Shown piece by piece: positions 42,984 to 51,074 of a stretch of DNA of 64,000 nt (the stretch's first letter is position 1; each line of letters starts with the position of its first letter). The stretch lies in NCBI RefSeq assembly GCF_030345095.1, contig NZ_CP128360.1, positions 2,542,001 to 2,606,000 of the forward strand, written 5' to 3'. The translations under genes were made by a program, and so were the position numbers. The notes under the pieces were generated by a model. It saw nothing but the letters and a program-made list of their open reading frames with translations, was not told where the DNA came from and ran no database searches. Source of the DNA: Solwaraspora sp. WMMA2056 (GTDB lineage Bacteria; Actinomycetota; Actinomycetes; Mycobacteriales; Micromonosporaceae).

Positions 42984-44279
42984 TCAGTCGCGCGTGATCT
43001 CCGCGACGCCGTCCTGATAGGGCTTGGCGATCGCGTCGAGGACCTCCTCGGGCGACCTGGACTGGTTGATCAGCCCCTGCAGGCCGGAGACCAGCACGTC
43101 GTAGTAGCCCGGCACCGGCCAGTCCGGGTAGAAGGCGAGGCCGTCCTGAGCGCTGATGGTGTTGAAGTTCTCGACCAGCTTGCGGTCCTTTTCGTCGCTG
43201 ATCGTCGCCGGGTCACCGGCCACCGGCACCCCGCCGTTGTTGCCGATCAACGCCTGGATCTCCGGCCGCAGGGTGATGTCGATGAAGTCGTACGCCAGGG
43301 TCTTGGCCTTGCTGGACTCCGGGACGACCCAGATGTTGCCCGAGGAGCCGGGGTGCAGGGTGGTGCCGGGGAAGAGGAAGGTGTCCCAGTCGTAGCTGAT
43401 CTCGCTCTTGAACCGGCCGAACCACCAGCTACCGGAGACGATCATCGGTACGTCGCCGGCGATGAACGCGGTGCCCATGTCCTCGGCCTTGAGGCTGGCC
43501 GAGTCGCTGGCGATGTAGCCCTTCTCGACCCACTCGGCGAAGGTCTGGGCGCCGTAGCGCAGCGGGTCGGCCTGAAAGTCGACCGGGTTCTCGTAGAGCT
43601 GGTAGTCGTCGACGAAGCCCCGGTCGGCGCGGGAGAGGGCGAGCAGGTAGAAGAGCTGCCCGGCCGGGTACTCGGCACCGGACATGCCCAGCGGGGTGAT
43701 GCCCGCGTCGACGAAGGTGTCCATCGCGGCGGTCATCTCGGCCAGGGTGGTCGGGACGCTCACCCCGTGCTCGGCGAAGAGCTCCGTGTTGTAGTAGACC
43801 ATCACGTACTCGCCGTAGTTGGGTACGCCGTACCAGGCGCCCGAACCCATCACCCCGTTGTCGTACCGGGCGGTGGTCTGCAGGCTGGGGCTGAGTGCGG
43901 TGTCCCAGCCGCGGGCGGTCGCCTCCTCGGTGAGGTCGGCGAGCAGCCCCTGCGAGGAGAGCAGGCCGGCGGTGGCGTTGCCCTTGTTGTACTCCATGAT
44001 GTCCGGGCCCTCATCGGAGTTGATGATCATGCCCGCGTTCTGCTGGATCTGCTCGAACGCCTTGCGTTCGAAGCGCACCTCCACCCCGGGGTGCTCCTCC
44101 TCGAAGATCTCGATCGCCCGGTCCCAGCCGATGCCCATCGCGCTGTTCTCGCTCTCGTAGTGCCAGAGCTTGAGAACGTTCGCCTCGCCGTCGGCCGTGT
44201 CGTCGCCGCAGGCGGTCAGCCCGGTCGCCGTGAGCGCGGCCACCACGACCGCCGTGGCTACTCTGTGAAATCGTCGCAT
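42984..44279 (-). CDS. Sugar-binding lipoprotein of an ABC importer
   Basis: This 431-residue protein has a lipoprotein signal (residues 1-24, lipobox LTAC). The mature domain is of the family-1 solute-binding type, starting VLKLWHYESENS, with YNTELFAEHGVSVPTTLAEM and NNGGVPV late in the protein. It delivers an oligosaccharide, probably xylose-containing given the GH31 partner, to the two permeases. It starts 36 bp after the LacI-type regulator. Confidence 0.93.
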   Translation of the reverse strand: MRRFHRVATAVVVAALTATGLTACGDDTADGEANVLKLWHYESENSAMGIGWDRAIEIFEEEHPGVEVRFERKAFEQIQQNAGMIINSDEGPDIMEYNKGNATAGLLSSQGLLADLTEEATARGWDTALSPSLQTTARYDNGVMGSGAWYGVPNYGEYVMVYYNTELFAEHGVSVPTTLAEMTAAMDTFVDAGITPLGMSGAEYPAGQLFYLLALSRADRGFVDDYQLYENPVDFQADPLRYGAQTFAEWVEKGYIASDSASLKAEDMGTAFIAGDVPMIVSGSWWFGRFKSEISYDWDTFLFPGTTLHPGSSGNIWVVPESSKAKTLAYDFIDITLRPEIQALIGNNGGVPVAGDPATISDEKDRKLVENFNTISAQDGLAFYPDWPVPGYYDVLVSGLQGLINQSRSPEEVLDAIAKPYQDGVAEITRD

Positions 44280-44315
44280 TGCTAATCTCCCTGATGAGTA
44301 TCTAGCCGGTACTCC

Positions 44316-45428
44316 TCAAGCCCGTCGCCGCGTGCCAGCGCGGCGGCGGGCTACTTCGGTGTCGGGGGTCGGCGGGTCGCCGCCGGCCCCGTCGTCGCGC
44401 GCGGTGTCGCTTCGGGTACGCGGAGACCCGCTGGACCCTCGGATCTCCAACGTGCACGGCAGTAGTTGCTGGTGGACTTCGTCGCTGCCACCGTCGACGT
44501 GCCGCAGCAGCGTCTCGATGGCGATCCGGCCCAGTGCCGAGCCGGGTGAGTTCATGGCGGTCAACGCCGGCGTCGCCAGGTCGGCGACCTGGGGCGAGGT
44601 GACCATGGAGACGACCGAGACGTCGTCGGGCACGGTCCGGCCCCGGGCGGTCAGCTCGCCGAGCAGGCCGAAGACGGCACTCTCGTTCATGGCGAGAATC
44701 GCGGTCAGGTCGGGCGCCAGCCGCAGGGCGGTGGCCAGCGCGGCTCGGCCCCCGGCCGCGCTGTCCTCGGCGAAGGTCGTCAGCGGCGTCAGGCCGTGGT
44801 CGGCCATCGCGGCGGTGAACGCGTCGCGGGTCCGCAGCGCCGGGCCGTAGCCTGCGGCAACCGCGTCGGCGGAATGGTTGACGTAGACGATCCGGCGGTG
44901 GCCCAGGCCGACCAGGTAGCCGACCGCGTCCCGGACCGTCCGGTCGAAGTCGATATCGACGTACGACAAGCCGGTGGTGTCGGCGGTGCGGCCGATCAAC
45001 ACCTGCGGTACGCCGATCTCCCGCAGCACCTCCACCCGGGGATCGTGCAGCTGCACCTCCATCAGCAGCGCGCCGTCGAGCATCCGCTGGCTGGCGAGAC
45101 GGCGCAGCTCATCGAGGTCGCCCGCGCCGATGGGCGAGAGCACCAGGTGGTAGCCGGCCGCGCCGGCTGCGGCCGCCGCACCGGTGACGAACGCCGTCTC
45201 GGTGGCGCCGAGCCCCCGCTCGTCCATCGGCATCAGCAGGCCGAGGATGCGGCTGCGCCGGCTGGCCAGCCCCCGGGCCATCGCGTTGGGCTGGTAGCCG
45301 AGCTGGGCCATGGCGGCCAGCACCTTGTCCCGGGTCGCCGGGGAGATCGGCCGGGTGCCGGTGAGCACGTACGACACCGTGCTGGCCGACACCTGAGCGA
45401 GGCGTGCGACGTCCTGCATGGTGGCCAT
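44316..45428 (-). CDS. LacI-family transcriptional regulator of the sugar operon
   Basis: This 370-residue repressor has the LacI helix-turn-helix at 4-25 (MQDVARLAQVSASTVSYVL), a hinge helix (NAMARGLASRRS) and a periplasmic-binding-protein-like sensor domain. Its C-terminus is Arg-rich and unusual. GGGAGG lies 7 bp before ATG 45428. Being the first gene of the operon, it probably represses itself and the transport genes through the palindromes at 45498-45531, relieved by a sugar. Confidence 0.93.
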   Translation of the reverse strand: MATMQDVARLAQVSASTVSYVLTGTRPISPATRDKVLAAMAQLGYQPNAMARGLASRRSRILGLLMPMDERGLGATETAFVTGAAAAAGAAGYHLVLSPIGAGDLDELRRLASQRMLDGALLMEVQLHDPRVEVLREIGVPQVLIGRTADTTGLSYVDIDFDRTVRDAVGYLVGLGHRRIVYVNHSADAVAAGYGPALRTRDAFTAAMADHGLTPLTTFAEDSAAGGRAALATALRLAPDLTAILAMNESAVFGLLGELTARGRTVPDDVSVVSMVTSPQVADLATPALTAMNSPGSALGRIAIETLLRHVDGGSDEVHQQLLPCTLEIRGSSGSPRTRSDTARDDGAGGDPPTPDTEVARRRAGTRRRA

Positions 45429-45497
45429 CGGACACCTCCCTGCGTGTCGCGTCGGGCCCGGTTCGCCCGGCCGGTGGCCGGATGGGTGGGCCCCGTG

Positions 45498-45531
45498 CGC
45501 TTCGTCGAATCGCTTCGACGAAGCGGTTCGA
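45498..45531. promoter_or_regulatory. Two overlapping LacI-type operator palindromes
   Basis: A perfect inverted repeat with 12-bp arms (45498-45509 and 45514-45525, centre TCGC) overlaps a second one with arms TCGAATCGCTTC (45505-45516) and GAAGCGGTTCGA (45520-45531, one mismatch). Both are built from TTCGA/TCGAA half-sites around central CG, the style of LacI-family operators. They lie 70-103 bp upstream of the regulator start. Confidence 0.75.
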
Positions 45532-45839
45532 CAGAACGTAGGCCACGTGTTACGGCCACGTCAATAGGCAATGACAGGTCCGCGTCGGCACCTTCGTCCG
45601 TGACTGCCGGCCGACGTCCGCGCTGGCAGCGTGCCTCGGCTGTATGGCTGGCGGCGCTGTTGTGGAGACGGAGGAGGTGCCTCGGTGGCGGTCGTCAAGC
45701 GGGGGGCGTCGGCCGATCGTTGTCAACGGTTGCCGGTACCGCTGGACGGTCCGCCGGATGCCGACCTACCACCAGGCCCTGGGCGCCGCTGACGTTTGCG
45801 GTAGAACGAGTCGAGCCGTCCGGTTGCGCGATCCCCGTC
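45532..45839. other. Intergenic region between the LacI operator and darG
   Basis: These 308 bp contain the promoter-side flank of the sugar operon and the 3' flank of the leftward darG gene. No convincing coding frame, RNA gene or repeat was seen. Short open frames here have no family-like features. Confidence 0.6.
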
Positions 45840-46940
45840 CTACCGTGCAGGTCGACTCGTCTGTCCCATCCCGGACCAATCGGGCAGAAGGCGATGCTCA
45901 GCCAGTCGTGCGGCGGCTAGCTGGACATGTGCGTCGGTGAATAGACGGGCCTTTCGCAGGCTCCATGCCGTAACGCGGCTGGTGAGCTCTGCGACGTCGC
46001 CGGTGGGTGGCGGTTGCACGGCCGCGAAATGCACAGTAGCAAGAAGTTCGAGACTGTATGGTGATTCGAAGCCGTCGACGACATCGAGCACCAAATTTAG
46101 CTGAGAGAGGTTTTTGGGATTCGTCTTTACTGACTCTTTGGCCGCTTCGTAGCTGCCAGTCAGGGGTCTGATGGGCGCGAATTCAGTTACCCGCGCTGAC
46201 CTGTCACCGAGGCTGGTGAGGAAGTGGCCTTCCAGCGTGGCCAAGACGCGCGTCAGGCCCTCGGAGTACGGTCCGTAGCGTCCACGGACGAATTTAAGAT
46301 TGAGCGGTGCGCCAGCGATTTGCAAGAGGTAAGCCAGCTTCTGCACCTCTAGCTCGCTGATGCCATCACGGAATTCCTGCAACCTGGCGCGGTCCAGATA
46401 CGCACCGACTGCAGCTATCAGCAAGGCACGTAGCTCGGTCAGTTTGGGGCGTGGTGTGGCGTCCGGCATGCTCTCGGGCGGGGGTGCTCCTTCTGGAGCG
46501 TATACCACGGCGCGGATCTGGGGCATCCTCCGACATGCATCCTCTATCAGTGGTCGGACCTCGGCCCAGTCCAGGCCGCCGTTCCCGCAGCCAAGCGCCG
46601 GGATCGCGATCGAGCGGATCTCGTACCGCGAGACGACATCGACGAGGTCTGCCAGGCCAGCGCGAATGTCTTCCATTTTCGAGGGATTACGCCAGTGCTT
46701 CTTTGTCGGGAAGTTTATGATGTATCGCCGAGGGCCGATGATGCCGCGATCGACGAGGAACATTCGACCCAATCGAACCTCGCCACGCTTGCAGGCAGCT
46801 TGATAAGAGCGAAAATTCTCGGGGTAGGCGCGTTTGAACTGCAGGGCGATGCCCTTGCCCATCACTCCGACCGTGTTGACCGTGTTGACGAGGGCATCGG
46901 TGTCGGCGGTGAGGAGGTTGCCATGGCCATCCTCGATCAT
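45840..46940 (-). CDS. darG: DarG antitoxin, macrodomain DNA ADP-ribosyl glycohydrolase
   Basis: This 366-residue protein has an N-terminal macrodomain (1-155). GNLLTADTDALVNTVNTVGVMGKGIA binds ADP-ribose, and Lys80 in NFPTKKHW corresponds to the catalytic lysine reported for Thermus DarG. IPALGCGNGGLDW is the second ligand loop. A C-terminal domain (LEVQKLAYLLQIAG, VRGRYGPYSEGL) is the part that in DarG binds and blocks the toxin. It starts 5 bp after the darT stop. The enzyme removes ADP-ribose from thymidine in DNA, reversing DarT. The local sequence is more A/T-rich than surrounding genes, hinting at transfer. Confidence 0.92.
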   Translation of the reverse strand: MIEDGHGNLLTADTDALVNTVNTVGVMGKGIALQFKRAYPENFRSYQAACKRGEVRLGRMFLVDRGIIGPRRYIINFPTKKHWRNPSKMEDIRAGLADLVDVVSRYEIRSIAIPALGCGNGGLDWAEVRPLIEDACRRMPQIRAVVYAPEGAPPPESMPDATPRPKLTELRALLIAAVGAYLDRARLQEFRDGISELEVQKLAYLLQIAGAPLNLKFVRGRYGPYSEGLTRVLATLEGHFLTSLGDRSARVTEFAPIRPLTGSYEAAKESVKTNPKNLSQLNLVLDVVDGFESPYSLELLATVHFAAVQPPPTGDVAELTSRVTAWSLRKARLFTDAHVQLAAARLAEHRLLPDWSGMGQTSRPAR

Positions 46941-46945
46941 CTCCG

Positions 46946-47632
46946 TCACCCCCCAGGTCGTTGGAATCCGTAGTACCACGCGGGTACGACAGCCACACGT
47001 GAAGCTAGGTGATGGTCACCCAGCGTTGCTCGCGCTTGGGCCGCGTGTGCCAAATCGTACGCTGCTACCTGCTGGAACACAGCCAAGGGCACTTCCCTGT
47101 GCACCAGGAACTCCGCCATCCGGCGGCGCTGGCGGTCCGGGTCGTCGTCGGTGCTGTTCCAACGCTCTGCGAACATCAGTGGCCAGTCCACCATGCTGTC
47201 CAACTCATCGAGGGTAGTCGTGAACGTGGTGGCTGCGTTCGCGGCGTTGCCATCGGTCGCAACCCATGCCAGGCCGGCGTCGACAACGGCCCCGACTGTC
47301 GCGGCCAGGTAGACAAGATGACGGTCGCCGCCCGCGTACCGTCCAGGGATGCTGTCACGGTGGTCGCAGGCGATCCGATACATCATGGGCGAACGTGGGG
47401 CAAAGTAGAACGGAACGTAATCCCCAACGTATCCACGCGGACCGATTGGAATCTGCCGCCGGCGGCGGGAGTCCTTGATCGCTGGATCACCGACCTCCGT
47501 GCGGGTAAGGCCGGCACGGGCGGACACATCGCAGGCCAACCGACCCGTCGCGGCGATGATTGGAAGGTTCTCCACGTGCGTGAAGTGTAAGATCCATCGA
47601 TCCCGTACGGACGTCGGTGCTGCTGAAGACAT
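46946..47632 (-). CDS. darT: DarT toxin, DNA thymidine ADP-ribosyltransferase
   Basis: This 228-residue toxin modifies single-stranded DNA on thymidine using NAD+. HFTHVENLPII at 16-26 is the NAD-binding segment, PFYFAPRSPMMY at 74-85 and the catalytic Glu174 in MAEFLVHREVP are all present, so the enzyme looks intact. ATG 47632 has GGAGG 10 bp upstream, so the longer frame to 47782 is rejected. It forms an operon with darG and lies about 90 bp from a tRNA gene. DarTG systems act as toxin-antitoxin and anti-phage defence modules. Confidence 0.92.
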   Translation of the reverse strand: MSSAAPTSVRDRWILHFTHVENLPIIAATGRLACDVSARAGLTRTEVGDPAIKDSRRRRQIPIGPRGYVGDYVPFYFAPRSPMMYRIACDHRDSIPGRYAGGDRHLVYLAATVGAVVDAGLAWVATDGNAANAATTFTTTLDELDSMVDWPLMFAERWNSTDDDPDRQRRRMAEFLVHREVPLAVFQQVAAYDLAHAAQARATLGDHHLASRVAVVPAWYYGFQRPGG

Positions 47633-47723
47633 CCGTTCCGAACCTCCGCTGATGTGACTGCGAGTACGGGAGTCTATCGGAGGGTGCAGACGGTGCTTGT
47701 GCCTGAACTGGACGATGATGGTG

Positions 47724-47796
47724 TGCCCTCGGGACGAATCGAACGTCCGACCCCGTGATTCGTAGTCACGTGCTCTGTCCACTGAGCTACGAGGGT
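47724..47796 (-). tRNA. tRNA-Arg (anticodon ACG) with an A1-C72 mismatch
   Basis: This 73-nt cloverleaf has D-stem GCTC/GAGC and anticodon stem CGTGA/TCACG around loop CTACGAA (ACG anticodon). The T-stem is GGACG/CGTCC with loop TTCGATT. The acceptor is ACCCTCG against CGAGGGC, so the first pair is A-C instead of G-C. The CCA end is not encoded directly. It may be a second, diverging copy of the common tRNA-Arg(ACG). Confidence 0.85.
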
Positions 47797-47831
47797 GTGC
47801 CGGTCGGTGCCGCCGGCACTGACCAGTGTCG

Positions 47832-47913
47832 TGTGCCCGGGGAGAGTCGAACTCCCATGCCTTGCGGCACCGCGTTCTGAGCGCGGCGTGTCTACCGGTT
47901 CCACCACGGGCAC
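47832..47913 (-). tRNA. tRNA-Leu (anticodon CAG)
   Basis: This 82-nt class II tRNA has acceptor GTGCCCG/CGGGCAC and anticodon stem CCGCG/CGCGG around CTCAGAA (CAG anticodon). It has a long variable arm (TGCCGCAAGGCAT) and T-stem GGGAG/CTCCC. All stems pair. Confidence 0.93.
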
Positions 47914-48335
47914 GTGGCGCGTCGCTGCTGAAGAGGAGTCGCCGGGTACGGGTCCGGCGACGAGTGGCGGGAAGTCATAGAGGGTGCTGGTGCATGCGGC
48001 CAGCTGGCAACGGTGGAGTCGGCGATGCGTCGCGTCGTCGCTCAGCCGGTCAACGGCGGCGGTCGGCCACGGCGGCCGACATGGCAAGCTGGCCATGAGG
48101 GCGATGCGGCAGACCGAGCGACGCACGTCGCTCTCGCCGCATTTCCGGCTTCCTCATAGCTGCCCCTGTGGCATGCTCGTCCCGATGGCCGTTGCGTGTT
48201 GCTGACTCGAACCGTAGGCCTCTCTGGCGGGCGGGTCCACCGATTTTCGCGTTGGGCCGCCTCAGCTCGCCCTGCGCTGCCTGGCCGGGTATTCGGGATC
48301 GTCGAGCGGGCCGACAACCCGGCTCGGCCGGGTAC
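47914..48335. other. Non-coding region upstream of tRNA-Leu, with one hairpin
   Basis: No supported gene is seen in these 422 bp. A perfect 8-bp stem, GTCGCCGG (47938-47945) with CCGGCGAC (47954-47961) around an 8-base loop, lies 25 bp upstream of tRNA-Leu. It could be a terminator or promoter-associated element. The rest looks featureless. Confidence 0.55.
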
Positions 48336-48680
48336 TCATGAGGTGACTTGATAGCGAGCCAGCATCGACACGATGGTTTCGATGCGGGCGGTCAGGGCCT
48401 CGCCGGACGGGTGACGGATCCGTGCCGAGGTAATCGTGGAGCCGAGGTCGTTGGCCAGCTCCAGGCGGAGTGCGCTGGTGCCGATGAGCGGATAGTCGTA
48501 CCACCTGTGCGGGTCGTCGGCGTCGGTGGCGTCGAGTCCGGATGCGATGGCGTCCCAGTCCCAGTCGTCGGCCTCGTAGTGAACCAGTTCGGCGAGCGAC
48601 TCGATCAGGGCGCGGACGTTCGTCGTGAGAACCCAGCCGTCGGTGGTGGCTGATGGGCTCAGCTCGCCGTCGATGCTCAT
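48336..48680 (-). CDS. Small conserved hypothetical protein
   Basis: This 114-residue acidic protein (start MSIDGELSPS at ATG 48680) is soluble, with Trp/Asp-rich centre VHYEADDWDWDAIASGL and RWYDYPLIG. It has no signal peptide, membrane helix or known catalytic motif. It resembles small actinobacterial hypothetical proteins that I recall starting MxIxGEL, often near accessory genes, but no function is known to me. No clear ribosome site is visible. It sits in the tRNA and toxin-antitoxin patch, so an immunity or anti-phage role is conceivable. Confidence 0.55.
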   Translation of the reverse strand: MSIDGELSPSATTDGWVLTTNVRALIESLAELVHYEADDWDWDAIASGLDATDADDPHRWYDYPLIGTSALRLELANDLGSTITSARIRHPSGEALTARIETIVSMLARYQVTS

Positions 48681-48940
48681 CCGGTGAGGGTAGGCGGGGC
48701 GGTCGGAAGCTCGGACCGCACGGCGGCCGACCCCGGAGATCGGGCGGGCGGCGGTCGACGAGGCCGTGCGGCACCTGTTCGGCTGATGGCTGTACGAAGT
48801 GTCACTACCTGACCGGGACGATTCCCCGCCGCCGGCCTCGTCCGGGTGGCGCTGGACACGCGGGTCGCGGCCGCCGGGCTCATCTCTTGAAATGACCGCC
48901 CCCTGCGGATCTTGCCGGGCTGGGTGCCAATCCATGCCGG

Positions 48941-48992
48941 TGGACAGGCTGCCGGTACTCGGCTACGCTCGTAGCATGCCGGCTACGAGCGT
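48941..48992 (+). promoter_or_regulatory. Toxin-antitoxin promoter and 28-bp operator spanning the antitoxin start codon
   Basis: TGGACA (48941-48946) and TACGCT (48964-48969) are spaced 17 bp and end 6 bp before the ATG at 48976, predicting a leaderless transcript. A perfect inverted repeat with 11-bp arms, ACGCTCGTAGC (48965-48975) and GCTACGAGCGT (48982-48992), flanks the 6 bases ATGCCG, so the operator covers the -10 region and the first codons. This suits antitoxin autoregulation. Confidence 0.72.
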
Positions 48993-49239
48993 GATTCCCT
49001 CGCGTGACCTGCGCAACCACACTGCGGAGGTCCTACGCCGCGTCGAGGCGGGTGAGGAGATAGAGATTCTGCACAACAATCGACCAGTGGCCAGGCTCGT
49101 CCCGCTACACGCCCGCCGCCAATGGATACCGGCAACCGAAATCTTGGCGCGGATCAGCGCGCTTGGGCCTGACCACACCGGCATGAGGGACGAACTGCGA
49201 GACACTCTGACCGACACCACCGACGACCTGCCGTGGTAG
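48976..49239 (+). CDS. Phd/YefM-type antitoxin
   Basis: This 87-residue protein starts MPATSVIPSRDLRNHTAEVLRR, the DNA-binding fold of Phd/YefM antitoxins. GEEIEILHNNRPVARLVP, the family's second strand pair, follows. The acidic C-terminal tail (ELRDTLTDTTDDLPW) would wrap the toxin. No ribosome site is seen before ATG 48976, consistent with leaderless translation. It overlaps the toxin gene by 7 bp. Confidence 0.9.
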   Translation: MPATSVIPSRDLRNHTAEVLRRVEAGEEIEILHNNRPVARLVPLHARRQWIPATEILARISALGPDHTGMRDELRDTLTDTTDDLPW

Positions 49240-49631
49240 CGCCACGCCGCGCCGTCGCCGACACGTCGCTGTTCATCGGTCTGGAGGCGCGCCGCTTCGA
49301 TGATCAGGCACTTGTCGGTCTGGACTTGGGCGTGTCCGTGATCACCCTGGGTGAACTCCGCCTCGGAGTCGTCAGCGCCAGCCACAATCCCGATGCCGCC
49401 TCCCGGCGTCTGGCCACCTATGAGCTGGCTAGACAGTTCCAGCCGCTGCCCATCGACGAACGGGTCAGCGACGCGTGGGCGCTGCTGGTGGCGAAACTGC
49501 GCGCCGAAGGCCGCAAGGCTCCGATCAACGACAGCTGGATCGCCGCCACAGCATTGGCGCACAACCTCCCGCTGGCCACACAGGACACCGACTACGACGT
49601 GATGCCCGGCTTGACCGTGCTCAAAATCTGA
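49233..49631 (+). CDS. PIN-domain toxin (VapC family)
   Basis: This 132-residue toxin is probably a site-specific RNase. The acidic PIN residues are present: Asp10 (ADTSLF), Glu41 (LGELRLG), Asp100 (NDSWIAATA) and Asp118 (TQDTDYD). The start is GTG 49233, inside the antitoxin's last codons, so synthesis depends on antitoxin translation. VapC RNases often cut tRNAs or rRNA, and the gene is beside tRNA-Arg(TCT), which may be coincidental. Confidence 0.92.
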   Translation: MVAPRRAVADTSLFIGLEARRFDDQALVGLDLGVSVITLGELRLGVVSASHNPDAASRRLATYELARQFQPLPIDERVSDAWALLVAKLRAEGRKAPINDSWIAATALAHNLPLATQDTDYDVMPGLTVLKI

Positions 49632-49723
49632 GCAACGACAGCACAGGGCTGCTGCCGATGACCGGAGGTGCCCCAGCTGGATGGGCTTTGACCTGCGGTT
49701 GTGAGTCCGTGTGAGAGATCAAG

Positions 49724-49796
49724 TGCGCCCGGTAGGGTTCGAACCTACGACCTTGGGATTAGAAGTCCCCTGCTCTATCCGCTGAGCTACGGGCGC
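49724..49796 (-). tRNA. tRNA-Arg (anticodon TCT)
   Basis: This 73-nt cloverleaf has acceptor GCGCCCG/CGGGCGC, D-stem GCTC/GAGC, anticodon stem GGGGA/TCCCA (last pair weak) around CTTCTAA (TCT), and T-stem GTAGG/CCTAC with loop TTCGAAC. This decodes AGA, a rare codon in this GC-rich genome. Confidence 0.93.
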
Positions 49797-49897
49797 GTGG
49801 CGATCTTCGGCTGGCGTGCACATAGTAGTGGCCGCTGGTGGTCGTGACGAGTGGCCACGAAGCCGGCATGGGTGGTGTCGGGAGGTCGGTTCCCTGG

Positions 49898-50923
49898 TCA
49901 GTCGGTCTCCGGTAGGCCTCGGTCGACCGGCCGTCGGGCCTCGACCGGCTGGGCCGGGTCCGGCCCGGTCGGTTCGCTGGTGAAGTACGCCCGCAGCCAG
50001 CGGTCCAGCTCGCTGAACAACTCGTCACGGGCCGGTTGGCGGGAGAGGGTCAGGTCGTGCAGGCCGCCGTCGATGCGTACGACGGTGACGTGCCGGCCGA
50101 GCCGTGGTGCCCAGCGGGCCATGTGTTCGACGTCGAGGACCGCGTCGGCGAGGGTGGCCGCGTCGTGCCACCGCCGGCTGCGGTAGGAGCGGGACGAGCA
50201 GGCCAGCAGGATCGGCGCGGTGATCTGCAGTCCGGCGCGCAACTGCCGTTGGGCGCGTTGGATCGCGGCCAGCCAGCCGGCCCGTACCGGGAAGCCGGCC
50301 AGTGGCTTCCACGCCAGGTCGTAGTCCCATTCGCCCCGCTGGGAGGCGTGCACGCTCTGCCCGTACACCCCGGAGAGCCCGACCGGGACGACGCGGTAGG
50401 GGGTGCGGTGGGTGAGGCGGCGGACGGCCGCCGCCAGCGGTCGGCGGACCAGCCAGGGGGCGTTGAGGTCGAAGAACGGGCTGTTGAGGAACAGTCCGTC
50501 CGGGGCGACGCCCTGGCTGGCACGGGCGTCGGCCCAGATGGTGGCGATCAGGCCACCGGTGGAGTGGCCGTTGACCAGCAGCGTCTCGTTGCCGTCCTGT
50601 TCCCGGATGATCCGGGCGGCGGCGTCGAGTTCGGGGAAGTAGTCGCTGAGGTCGCGGCAGAAGTTGGGGGTCTGGTGCGGTAGCAGACTGCGGCCGTACT
50701 TGCGCAGGTCGAGGGCGTAGAAGTCCCAGCCGCCACGGACGAAGTGGTCGGCCAGGTGGGTCTGGAAGAAGTAGTCGATGAAGCCGTGCAGGTAGAGCAC
50801 CGCACGTCCGGCGGGGCGGTCGGCGCGGCGGCGGACCAGGGTCGCGACGACCGGGCCTTCGTCGTCCGGGTCCAGCTCGATGACCTGCTGCTCGTACGGC
50901 GGTCCGAGAATGTCAGGCTGCAC
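49898..50923 (-). CDS. Alpha/beta hydrolase (monoacylglycerol-lipase/S33-like)
   Basis: This 341-residue cytoplasmic hydrolase has oxyanion segment LYLHGFIDYFFQTHLADHF at 43-61 and nucleophile Ser121 in NGHSTGG. A late GGLHDL provides the catalytic His, and the Asp probably lies near DVEHMARW or further on. The lid region (ALRRL-like, 160-220) is large. Family members cleave carboxylic esters such as monoacylglycerols, but the substrate is unknown. The start is GTG 50923. Confidence 0.85.
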   Translation of the reverse strand: MQPDILGPPYEQQVIELDPDDEGPVVATLVRRRADRPAGRAVLYLHGFIDYFFQTHLADHFVRGGWDFYALDLRKYGRSLLPHQTPNFCRDLSDYFPELDAAARIIREQDGNETLLVNGHSTGGLIATIWADARASQGVAPDGLFLNSPFFDLNAPWLVRRPLAAAVRRLTHRTPYRVVPVGLSGVYGQSVHASQRGEWDYDLAWKPLAGFPVRAGWLAAIQRAQRQLRAGLQITAPILLACSSRSYRSRRWHDAATLADAVLDVEHMARWAPRLGRHVTVVRIDGGLHDLTLSRQPARDELFSELDRWLRAYFTSEPTGPDPAQPVEARRPVDRGLPETD

Positions 50924-51074
50924 GGGCTCGACCGTACCGCCGATCGGTTACCTGCGGGTACGGCACGCCCGGTGGCCGGGACGACCCCGTCCGGCCGATG
51001 GTGCCGCCACGTCGCCTCCGATAACTTGGAACGGCGTTCCACAAACCAGGGGCGCGGTGACGGGAGGAACCGTG

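Noticed and set aside
47724-49796. Integrated element bounded by tRNA attachment sites
   Set aside because: No integrase gene and no direct duplication of a tRNA 3' end were seen, so only proximity to tRNAs can be stated.
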